NCBI RefSeq assembly: GCF_001275135.1
Contig: NZ_LFQU01000027.1
Span: 1 to 43,981, forward strand
Source: Xylanibacter rarus
Lineage (GTDB): Bacteria; Bacteroidota; Bacteroidia; Bacteroidales; Bacteroidaceae
DNA length: 43,981 bases
Direction of reading: 5' to 3'
Shown here: positions 33,501 to 40,476 of the stretch, piece by piece
Position numbering within the stretch: position 1 is the stretch's first letter
How the letters are laid out: the number at the start of each line of letters is the position of its first letter
Position numbers and translations under genes: made by a program
Notes under the pieces: generated by a model
Told to the model about the DNA's origin: nothing
Database searches by the model: none
The model's input: only the letters and a program-made list of their open reading frames with translations

Positions 33501-33623
33501 GGCGTATGCGTGTCACGCTCTGAAGGCAACCGCCTGTCGCTGAACGGAGTTAAGGCCGGCATCTACATCATCAGCATCAATGTTGACGGCAGAGTTTACA
33601 CACAAAAGATGATTGTAAAGTAA
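30561..33623 (+). CDS. Large secreted multidomain protein with T9SS-like tail
   Basis: 1020 residues. In order: signal peptide (TLLLLAVALATFAENAWA); about residues 30-400, repeated units of the form SPNGQYLVG / SADSKTVCGYI / SDDGTAIVGTI together with WKDGKCT, consistent with a beta-propeller of HAF-like repeats; a fibronectin III-like domain from about 405 (PSGLSAKSEALGQVTLTW); a jelly-roll domain of the cleaved-adhesin/choice-of-anchor J type at about 502-668 (PLFDDFSSNSLETNYWEV ... MMYVDNLRIEAGG); a further beta domain at about 680-880; a second FnIII-like part (YNIYRDGEQLNERVIDRLQT); and a C-terminal domain ending GIYIISINVDGRVYTQKMIVK, the T9SS sorting type. Probably exported to the cell surface. 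Ligand unknown; an adhesin or a non-catalytic binding protein is likely. Confidence 0.82.
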   Translation: MRKTLLLLAVALATFAENAWADKSFKTLPELTYGVAISPNGQYLVGVNPSYMVDGSYSVSYLYDTNTGETQWLTEFDQNDFSKSGEFKAVNDAGVICGSSKDPDLLITYSDMFGTETRPANSAAIWKDGKCTLLYYGDFDTSKFKILGDGSQATDISADSKTVCGYISTDNAASFYPCMWKEGNDGKWTLEWLALPEDAKGGRPYFISDDGTAIVGTITDATNNQKVALWKDGKCTIVTDEQIGWETSGYGGQVKILSMSPNGKFIVAKSSGQIVFIYNFEANEGRKIPAFDTAANIEHAAVDNNGNVVAAYNYGSIFFGGDVYTRPFWYSYKEDRNLDFPYYMQLFASGVTPDFTFEYGEKTQAVPMAISADGNVIVGNIDIYAAVGQKAKCWILKSERYDVSIPVTPSGLSAKSEALGQVTLTWAKDETKYEDLTLKSYNIYRDGKKVANVTADKPMTLTENNVPAGHPGYAVEAVFETAEGGEMLSPKSNILKASVPDTYDMPLFDDFSSNSLETNYWEVVKEYGDPTDAMWGVMQDYGLMGSSISYMVISQQPYSGSLISRPLDATKAESVSLSFFMQMAPLNSVDQDLEKDSISVDISTDFGKTWKEIKAWSLKDIYAQYSYNVINLDISAGTTGKIFQLRLRKHGQGVAQYMMYVDNLRIEAGGSGSKAPAGLTGTLGKDGKSLSLMWQNLSGAYQLNYINDPSFINKYTIGNEGKELIAANKFEPEDLAAYKGKYLSGVQTTINYYSTEEEVKGIHASVVVFEDGKMVREQEIKDMTYNEALTVALDEPLLIDGTKELMIGVKIFDYDEQQIPICYIISDKFVAGKSDLYSEDNGASWLKLSEFYNEQGTPEQGYCCWDITGCITDTPELTPVAEGDLFAYNIYRDGEQLNERVIDRLQTRFTDPEPTEDACYQVVGFFYDGTKSEASEQFCLDDVTGIEHNIADNVTITRNEGDNCLTINGKFDNATLVDISGVCVSRSEGNRLSLNGVKAGIYIISINVDGRVYTQKMIVK

Positions 33624-33671
33624 AAGTCAGCAGCTAATCCTGCTGCATGATTATCACCCTAACCTATTTTC

Positions 33672-33707
33672 AGGCGGCTCTTTCCTCGCGAAAGGGCCGC
33701 CTTCTTT
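33672..33707 (+). terminator. Rho-independent terminator
   Basis: GGCGGCTCTTTC (33673-33684) pairs with GAAAGGGCCGCC (33690-33701), with one G-U, followed by TTCTTT. It lies 49 nt after the stop of the large secreted protein gene. Confidence 0.88.
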
Positions 33708-34022
33708 ATCCCCTTGCCGGTAGTCATGCCGTGCCTATAATACACATCACGGCGGCACACGGCATCCCACTGCTCCCGTCCATTGCCGCCACACAGCCGC
33801 CGCCAGCAGACAGCTCCTCACCGCGTGCCACTGCGGCAACGGCCGAATACACATTGAGCCGCATCGAAGCAAAACGCTTACACATTGATTTATGCTGACG
33901 CTCTCATACTGCGATATTTGAAAATTAAAATCTCCCGGCTGCAAAAACGGGCAGTTTTCGCGTGCAATCGCAACTGTCTAAGCATCAGAGTGTTATACTC
34001 ATAAAGAGCATAATGTGCAACA
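33708..34022. other. Intergenic region, no gene recognised
   Basis: About 315 nt. A frame that could start here is rich in Ala, Pro and Thr and has no family features, so I treat it as non-coding. No strong hairpin seen. Confidence 0.45.
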
Positions 34023-34048
34023 TTTTTTGTCCCAATTAGGACAAAAAA
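34023..34048. repeat. 10-bp inverted repeat with T/A-rich ends
   Basis: TTTTTTGTCC (34023-34032) and GGACAAAAAA (34039-34048) pair perfectly around CAATTA. It could be a two-way terminator-like stem or an operator. Confidence 0.55.
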
Positions 34049-34111
34049 GCCATTATTTCAATAAAAAAACAGGCCCGTTTACGGTGCAAAAACCGTCTGT
34101 TTCTCATCCAA

Positions 34112-34126
34112 AAGTGGCCGAGTAAT
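34112..34126. repeat. Second copy of the AAGTGGCCGAGTAAT motif
   Basis: This 15-base motif is identical to 15830-15844 and in both places is followed by a T-run. Just upstream, at 34079-34093, is GTTTACGGTGCAAAA, shared with the long hairpin at 26216-26268. Confidence 0.75.
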
Positions 34127-34415
34127 TTTTCAAAAGCATACCTTTTGCATGATAATGTAAATATTGTTTACCGCCGCCATGCCTCCGCTGCCCTCAGAAA
34201 TTCTATTTCGTCTGAAAATCCTGACAAAACTCTGATGACACATTGGAAAGAGAAACAGCAATAAAAGCATCAAAATAATAATATATGACATACGGCAAAG
34301 ATATAACAACCGGGATATAACATAGCGCCACAAAAACGAACAAGCACACCAACAGGACCCGAAAACAGGCAACAACAGCATACTGATGGGGTCCAAAACA
34401 ATGCTTTAGATGCTC

Positions 34416-34429
34416 ATCTCAATTGAGAT
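34416..34429. promoter_or_regulatory. Perfect 14-bp palindrome ATCTCAATTGAGAT
   Basis: Candidate operator upstream of the two-gene secreted-protein unit at 34586. It shares the TCAATTGA core with a second perfect palindrome 69 nt downstream. Confidence 0.5.
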
Positions 34430-34484
34430 AAGCGCACATACAGCATTAAATAACTGATTATCAAGCGTTTATAATTTCTAATTC

Positions 34485-34498
34485 TTTTCAATTGAAAA
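34485..34498. promoter_or_regulatory. Perfect 14-bp palindrome TTTTCAATTGAAAA
   Basis: Candidate operator 47 nt upstream of the -7 box at 34545 and in the same spacer as the palindrome at 34416. Shared core TCAATTGA. Confidence 0.5.
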
Positions 34499-34544
34499 CG
34501 GCCCGAAAGGACAGATATAATTAGAAGCGGAAGAAAAAATAGCC

Positions 34545-34552
34545 TAATTTTG
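34545..34552 (+). promoter_or_regulatory. -7 element of the Omp28-like gene
   Basis: TAATTTTG matches TAnnTTTG, with a leader of about 28 nt to ATG 34586. The -33 side is poor (TTA), consistent with a need for an activator. Confidence 0.5.
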
Positions 34553-34585
34553 CCACATAGTTAATTTAATTTTTTATGTGAGCTT

Positions 34586-36385
34586 ATGAAAAAAATCTTT
34601 TACTTTCTGTTGTTTGCAGCAATATCAGTTCAGACAGCACGTGCATCGGGCGACTCGCTCCTCGTAGGACATTGCGTAGGCAGAATATCTGACGAATGCA
34701 AAGTGTTTAACGGCGATGCCGGCCATGTCAGTGCGGCAACGATAATTCCGGCTGAAACAATGCGGCATTATCAGGGCAACAGACTGACAGCCCTGCGCTT
34801 TGCCGTTGTTTCAAAACTTAAAATTGACAGTATAAACGTCTGGGTGCGTGAAAAGTCAACAGACAATAATATAGCAGACGTTATGTTGAAGAAGAGTCAG
34901 TTTGACAAAGGCTGGAACCAGGTGAGCCTTCCTAAAGCAATAGATATTGAGGACAAAGACTATGTATTGGGAATGACATATTATCAAAGTGCAACAGGAT
35001 ATGTCATATCAACAGTATCAAAAGACACGGAAGGCGGACTGCTTACACAAATTGACGACGGCGAATGGCAAGACCGCAGCCATGAGGGCTTAGGAGTGCT
35101 GAGCATGGAAGGCGTCGTAACGGGCAACAGCCTGCTGCAGCATGATGTATGCATAGCCGAAACGGAAATTAGCGACGACAGCATAAAACTTGGTAACACT
35201 ATTACGCTCTCGGCCATAATACGAAACAACGGACTTCAGCCTGTATCCTCTGTTTATGCCAAGGTAAGCCCTGAAGGAATGGAGCCGTTCTACAGGACTA
35301 TACAGCTCGACAGGACAATCTCATACCGCGACTCGGCGTCAGTGGAAATAGACTTCAAGCCTGAATATGAAGGCACAGGCCTGACATCAGACGTAGAGAT
35401 TGTAGGAGTGGACAACTACGAAGACGAATGGACCGACAACGGATATCACACATACATATATACCGTGAAAGAGCATCTCTTCATGAAAAAGATGCTTATG
35501 GAATACTTCACGGGCGAATCGTGCGGCAACTGTCCGCGTGTAGGCGGATTTGTAGACAGGCTCATTGATGAGCACCCGCAAAAAAGCCGCATCATATCAA
35601 TAGAGCATCATACATACGGAACCGATCCTTTCTCGGTTTCAGACAGTCGCAGCTATGCCTCTATGTTTGAAGTTGACGGCGCGCCATGGCTGCTATACGA
35701 CCGCAATCCGCAAAATCTGATATGTCCGGGATGGACAGAAGAAGACATGGTGTGGAACTTGACAGACCAGACTCTGTCTGAACCGACCACGGTGTACGTG
35801 CATCCTGAGGCTCAGATAAGCAAAGACTCTACGAACGTATATGTTACGGTAGACTGCGAGATTAACGAACAATTTTCTCTCGACAATCCCAGATTAACCG
35901 TATTCCTCGTTGAGGACAAGATGCCGGCCGTACTCCAATATTTCTATGACGACCGCATAGGTGAGAAATTCTATTTTAAAGGCGATGAATACATCCACCG
36001 CAATGTATTGAGAGCCACAGACAGCAAATGGGGTGAGCCTATAACCTTTAAAGACAACGCCACAAAGTATGAATGCTCCTTCACACTTACGGAGGATATG
36101 AAGAAAAACTTTAAGAATCTTTATATCGTTGCCTTTGTCGGCAATTACGACGAGAACGACAACCAAAACTGCAAGGTGGAAAACATAGACCGCTTCGAAC
36201 TGCGCAAGGCAAGCATCAACGAGGAAGGCACAGACATCAGCCTCAACCACACGGAAGGCAGCATACGCACAGTTTACTACAACGTATCAGGACAGCGCAT
36301 TGCAGAGCCGCAGAAAGGACTGAACATAGCTGTCAGCACTGATTCAAAAGGAAATATTGTAAACGTTCACAAATTTATCAAATAA
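34586..36385 (+). CDS. Omp28-related secreted protein with thioredoxin-like CxxC and T9SS-like tail
   Basis: 599 residues. Signal peptide IFYFLLFAAISVQTARA. Residues about 20-190 form a beta-rich domain (LLVGHCVGRISDE ... VLSMEGVVTG). A CARDB-like stretch follows (LGNTITLSAIIRNNGLQPVS). From about residue 300 an Omp28-like thioredoxin-fold domain begins with LMEYFTGESCGNCPRVGGFV, carrying Cys313 and Cys316 in a CxxC arrangement, and continues with IISIEHHTYGTDPF. The C-terminal domain (TVYYNVSGQRIAEPQKGLNI ... VNVHKFIK) is the T9SS sorting type. It is probably on the cell surface; the CxxC pair could be redox-active but may only form a disulfide. It is followed after 13 nt by the next gene and is almost certainly co-transcribed with it. 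Confidence 0.82.
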   Translation: MKKIFYFLLFAAISVQTARASGDSLLVGHCVGRISDECKVFNGDAGHVSAATIIPAETMRHYQGNRLTALRFAVVSKLKIDSINVWVREKSTDNNIADVMLKKSQFDKGWNQVSLPKAIDIEDKDYVLGMTYYQSATGYVISTVSKDTEGGLLTQIDDGEWQDRSHEGLGVLSMEGVVTGNSLLQHDVCIAETEISDDSIKLGNTITLSAIIRNNGLQPVSSVYAKVSPEGMEPFYRTIQLDRTISYRDSASVEIDFKPEYEGTGLTSDVEIVGVDNYEDEWTDNGYHTYIYTVKEHLFMKKMLMEYFTGESCGNCPRVGGFVDRLIDEHPQKSRIISIEHHTYGTDPFSVSDSRSYASMFEVDGAPWLLYDRNPQNLICPGWTEEDMVWNLTDQTLSEPTTVYVHPEAQISKDSTNVYVTVDCEINEQFSLDNPRLTVFLVEDKMPAVLQYFYDDRIGEKFYFKGDEYIHRNVLRATDSKWGEPITFKDNATKYECSFTLTEDMKKNFKNLYIVAFVGNYDENDNQNCKVENIDRFELRKASINEEGTDISLNHTEGSIRTVYYNVSGQRIAEPQKGLNIAVSTDSKGNIVNVHKFIK

Positions 36386-36398
36386 TTTTTTACTTGTT

Positions 36399-39300
36399 AT
36401 GCTTAAACAAATGCTATTCACAATGCTTCTGGCAGTGCCAGTGGCATTAAACGGACAAAATCTTAGCATAAGGAATGCCGGAAAGCAACTTGTGCTCAAG
36501 AGTGTCAACGACAAAGGTGACCGAAACCGGCACCAAGTAAGAACAAACGTCCATAAAGGCACCATCACGCTGCGTGCTACAAAGCCAAACAAAGTGGACG
36601 GAAAAACAACCACATGCTATTTTCAGGGGTCCTCTTACATCAATTCTTATGATGAAGAGGTAACGTGGGCATCAACGTTTGTTTTCGACCACAGTCAGAA
36701 CACCGTAAAAATAGACAATCTTTTCGGGCCGATACTTGAAGACTGGCTATACGACGACGTGAGCATTACGGCAAAGACCGAAGGCAATCAGATTATATTC
36801 CCCGTGGCCTCACCATATCGCGGAGATGAAAGCAACACCATCGTAGGCACAATAGACAACGACTATGTATCACTGCTGGCAGGCGAACTGGTGAACAATC
36901 CCGACGGATCACAAGGCGTGAATCTGGAAAACGAACTACGTCTTTATATCAACAGCGACACGACAGAGATATCATCTAACGGAAAAGTAGTGCTGCTGTA
37001 TGAAGTGTCTGAAGACTACGGCGAGGGCATCATCTACGACTACCGTGACGGATACGTTCTGAAACGGCTCTCAGATGAAGCTGTATCTGAAATAAGCACC
37101 GACAATATTGACTTCGGCGAATGTTACTACACCGAAAAGATAACCAATTATATCACTCTTAGCTCGCTGGGCGCAACACCTGTAAAATACTCTATTAGCT
37201 TTGACAATACGGTGTTCACTACGACACAAGAGACAGGCACTGTATATATTGACGAACCGGTGGACATCCCGATAATCTTCACCCCCGGAACCCCAGGACA
37301 ATACAACGGCACAATGACCATCAACGCCGCCGACTCTGTCTACAAGGTAAACATAACCGGAAAGGCACTTGACGTTCCTCACGACTTCAGTCAGCTCATA
37401 GTTGAAGGAGACAAGAATTTCTTCTACAAATGGGACAATATCTCTGCATGGCCTTGGACTTCGGAAGACACATGGGCATCTAACAATAACGACAAGAAAC
37501 AGGACGGCGACGCCACTCTGACAGGATTCTACAAATCAGAAAAGCCGACACGAATGACGTTCGACTATGATATTTCAGCCGAATCGCCCGACTCCCTGAT
37601 AATGTTTGTTGACAACGACCGTGCCTTCGGCTACACTGACGATGTTACAGGCTCTTTCTCTTACATTCTGCCTAAGGGCGAACATACCGTAAGATGGATC
37701 TTCACAAAAGAAAATTCAGGTTCCAAAAAGGATTATGTGTCTTTCGGAAACATACGCTTCTCTGAGGCCACAGAATATGAAGGAATATCTCCTGACAACA
37801 GTGCACGGAACTTTGTTGCAGACGGATGGGGCATCTACGACAAGCGACTGCGTCCCGTATCGCCGTCAGGCACACTTACATTTGAAGTAAACACGGAAGG
37901 CAACGAAAGCGTGGTTGACTTTGACGTGCAGGCCACAGAACTGTCGCCGCTCAAAATCAGTGCCGACGGAAATGCTGCCATGACTGCCACATGCGACACA
38001 ATATGCCACATAGACCTCACCGGCACAGGCAAGCACACCATTAAGGTTGAATTTGCCGGCTCAGACGACAGTGAGACCGAAACAAGATGCGAACAGCTGA
38101 CATCTATCAGCAACATCAGGACCTTCAACGGATATTATACTGAATTGAGCTCTAAATACATCCTCATAGGCGACAGCTATTTCAACACTGAAAGCAACTA
38201 TACAGCCACCGACGGAATTGAGGGTGTAAACTGTCCTGTAGACATCAAGATAACCAACACAGGAAGATTCTTCATGTATAATCTGTTCCCCATCACCGAC
38301 CTTCACTACCGCACAATCTGCGGAACCGTAAATGATGGAATGATAAAGATACCTACACTTGCCAACACCAACCTTGGTACTTATGCGGCATACAGCGACG
38401 AGACCTATATGTTTGAAGGAAGAACAGGTGACCGCTGGTGGCTCGTAAGCGGCGACATAAAAGGCGGTTCTAAAAAAGCTGACTATCTGTTTAACGATAC
38501 TCTCAACATTGAAGCTGACGCCAAATATGACATGCTCGTGCCGCAAACAGGCTTCGGACTGTGGAGAACATACAGATTCAACAACTCGGGCATAACAGAA
38601 TTTCTAAAGAAAGGCGTAAGATTTGAAAAGGTAACCGAAAACGCTGCAATAATATCTTCAACCGAAAGCATCAGCTTCGGCGAGCCTTTTGCAAATACTG
38701 GCTCACTGAAAAGAAAGGTTGTGTTTGTCAACAAGGGAATGACACCTACCGACTGCAGTGTTGAGATAAACGGCGGAGACGGAGCTTACACTGTTTCGCC
38801 CACGACATTTGAACTTCAACCCATGCAAAGCAAGACGGTAACCGTGACATTCATGCCTAAACTCGTAGGAACACACGACGCAGAACTCGTGGTTTACTCT
38901 GAAGGAGAAGACTGCAAAGTCAAAATTGAAGGAAACGTAAAGGCTCTGCCTGACTACAGCTCGCTCGTCAATGAAGGTAAGGAACTCATCACATCATGGG
39001 AGACATCTTCTGAGTATCCGTGGCTGATAAATGAGAACGAAGCCTACAGCACCAACACCAACCACGACAACACCACATCAGAACTTACAATGAACTTCAG
39101 CGTACCTGAAGGAAAACTGGCACGCCTGAGCTTTGACGCCAACTTTGCCGTTGAACCTGAAGGCGACATTTTCCACGTTACGGTAAACAATGTCGACGTT
39201 GTCAAGATGGATCAGTCGCGCCGCAATCTCGTAGGCACATACATTATGCCTGCCGGCGATTACAAGGCTGTGTTTGCACACATAAAAGACTACACGACAC

Positions 39301-40346
39301 TGATACCTTCAGCCGACGTATCAAAGATAAGCAACATACGCATAGACCTCATTGACGACAAAGCCGACGCCGCATTCATGCACGCGCCACGCTACCACTA
39401 CGACCTTATTGCTCCATTAGACAGGGCTACTGACACTTACTGCTGGATTATCAACAAGGGAACAAATCCGCTTACCATAACTGGTGCCGAAGCAGAAAAG
39501 CCATTCTCTTTAGAGGTTCCGTCAACACCTGTCGCACCCGGCGACACCCTGGCCATACCTGTAAAGATTCAGCCTACTGCTCCCGGACTCTACAGCAGCA
39601 AGTTTATATTCCATACTTCAGCCGGCGACGTTACATGCGACTATGACGCACAAGCCGACTATGTACGCTATCTCGGAGATTTCGACGGAGCTACTCTTGA
39701 CTTCCCCGTATGCACATACTACACCAGCTATTGGGTTTATCCTATCTACACCCAGTCTATTTACTTTGAAAAGGATATGGAAGGACTTAATGGTGCGCAA
39801 ATCACGGAGATGACTTATCAGACTGTAATGGAAGCAGATATCGACTATACATCAGCTGACGTAAACTACCGTATAGGAACAACCTCGGCCAATGAAGTAA
39901 GCGAGAATCATCCAGAAGGACTGACCACGGTATACAGCGGAGAACAGATTGACATCGTCAACTATGAGCAGACGATTAAATTTAACGAGCCTTTCACCTA
40001 TAACGGAGGCAACCTTATTGTGGCACACGACATGAATGCACGCGAAGGGTTCGACATACAGGTATATTATTACAGCGGACCTGCAAACTCTGGCTCAAGC
40101 GGTATTTATCTTCCGGGCACACCAAGTTTCGGACTGATGAAGAAGACCTACGTTCCTACCCTGCGACTGAAATATATACCGAAAGAGGGCACATCTGTTC
40201 AGGATGTCACAAGCGGACAGGTTGAAAAGGTTGAATACTTCGACATCACAGGCATGCGCATTCCGTCAATGAGAAAGGGCGTCAACATCGTGCTGACAAC
40301 CTATAAGAATGGCAAGACAACGACACAGAAAGTTGTGGTAAAGTAA
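36399..40346 (+). CDS. Very large secreted protein with repeated choice-of-anchor D modules and T9SS-like tail
   Basis: 1315 residues. Signal peptide MLKQMLFTMLLAVPVALNGQ. Three ASH/choice-of-anchor D type immunoglobulin-like domains are visible: about residues 234-323 (IDFGECYYTEKITNYITLSS), 756-847 (ISFGEPFANTGSLKRKVVFV) and 998-1085 (DTYCWIINKGTNPLTITGAE). The first two are each followed by a jelly-roll-like domain starting YSSLVNEG or FSQLIVEG and containing ITSW/FYKW and MPAGDYKAVF/LPKGEHTVRW, so a module of roughly 215-235 residues is duplicated. The last domain (1270-1315) contains VEYFDITGMRIPSMRKGVNI and ends KTTTQKVVVK, the T9SS sorting type. It lies 13 nt after the Omp28-like gene. 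Likely a surface structural or binding protein; ligand unknown. Confidence 0.8.
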   Translation: MLKQMLFTMLLAVPVALNGQNLSIRNAGKQLVLKSVNDKGDRNRHQVRTNVHKGTITLRATKPNKVDGKTTTCYFQGSSYINSYDEEVTWASTFVFDHSQNTVKIDNLFGPILEDWLYDDVSITAKTEGNQIIFPVASPYRGDESNTIVGTIDNDYVSLLAGELVNNPDGSQGVNLENELRLYINSDTTEISSNGKVVLLYEVSEDYGEGIIYDYRDGYVLKRLSDEAVSEISTDNIDFGECYYTEKITNYITLSSLGATPVKYSISFDNTVFTTTQETGTVYIDEPVDIPIIFTPGTPGQYNGTMTINAADSVYKVNITGKALDVPHDFSQLIVEGDKNFFYKWDNISAWPWTSEDTWASNNNDKKQDGDATLTGFYKSEKPTRMTFDYDISAESPDSLIMFVDNDRAFGYTDDVTGSFSYILPKGEHTVRWIFTKENSGSKKDYVSFGNIRFSEATEYEGISPDNSARNFVADGWGIYDKRLRPVSPSGTLTFEVNTEGNESVVDFDVQATELSPLKISADGNAAMTATCDTICHIDLTGTGKHTIKVEFAGSDDSETETRCEQLTSISNIRTFNGYYTELSSKYILIGDSYFNTESNYTATDGIEGVNCPVDIKITNTGRFFMYNLFPITDLHYRTICGTVNDGMIKIPTLANTNLGTYAAYSDETYMFEGRTGDRWWLVSGDIKGGSKKADYLFNDTLNIEADAKYDMLVPQTGFGLWRTYRFNNSGITEFLKKGVRFEKVTENAAIISSTESISFGEPFANTGSLKRKVVFVNKGMTPTDCSVEINGGDGAYTVSPTTFELQPMQSKTVTVTFMPKLVGTHDAELVVYSEGEDCKVKIEGNVKALPDYSSLVNEGKELITSWETSSEYPWLINENEAYSTNTNHDNTTSELTMNFSVPEGKLARLSFDANFAVEPEGDIFHVTVNNVDVVKMDQSRRNLVGTYIMPAGDYKAVFAHIKDYTTLIPSADVSKISNIRIDLIDDKADAAFMHAPRYHYDLIAPLDRATDTYCWIINKGTNPLTITGAEAEKPFSLEVPSTPVAPGDTLAIPVKIQPTAPGLYSSKFIFHTSAGDVTCDYDAQADYVRYLGDFDGATLDFPVCTYYTSYWVYPIYTQSIYFEKDMEGLNGAQITEMTYQTVMEADIDYTSADVNYRIGTTSANEVSENHPEGLTTVYSGEQIDIVNYEQTIKFNEPFTYNGGNLIVAHDMNAREGFDIQVYYYSGPANSGSSGIYLPGTPSFGLMKKTYVPTLRLKYIPKEGTSVQDVTSGQVEKVEYFDITGMRIPSMRKGVNIVLTTYKNGKTTTQKVVVK

Positions 40347-40394
40347 CAACTGCAACAAATTAAACATCGGAGCTTCATTAATTCTCTTTTGTCC

Positions 40395-40443
40395 AAGGGC
40401 CATATTTTAACTCTCAAAGAGTAAAAAATATGGCCCTTTTCTA
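40395..40443 (+). terminator. Rho-independent terminator between convergent genes
   Basis: AAGGGCCATATTTT (40395-40408) pairs with AAAATATGGCCCTT (40425-40438); an inner ACTC/GAGT extends the stem. TTTTCTATT follows on the plus strand. Confidence 0.9.
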
Positions 40444-40476
40444 TTATCTATATAAACAAGAATATAAGCCGAATGG

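Noticed and set aside
33647-33898. 83-codon frame after the large secreted protein gene
   Set aside because: It overlaps a clear terminator and has low-complexity Ala/Pro/Thr content without family features.
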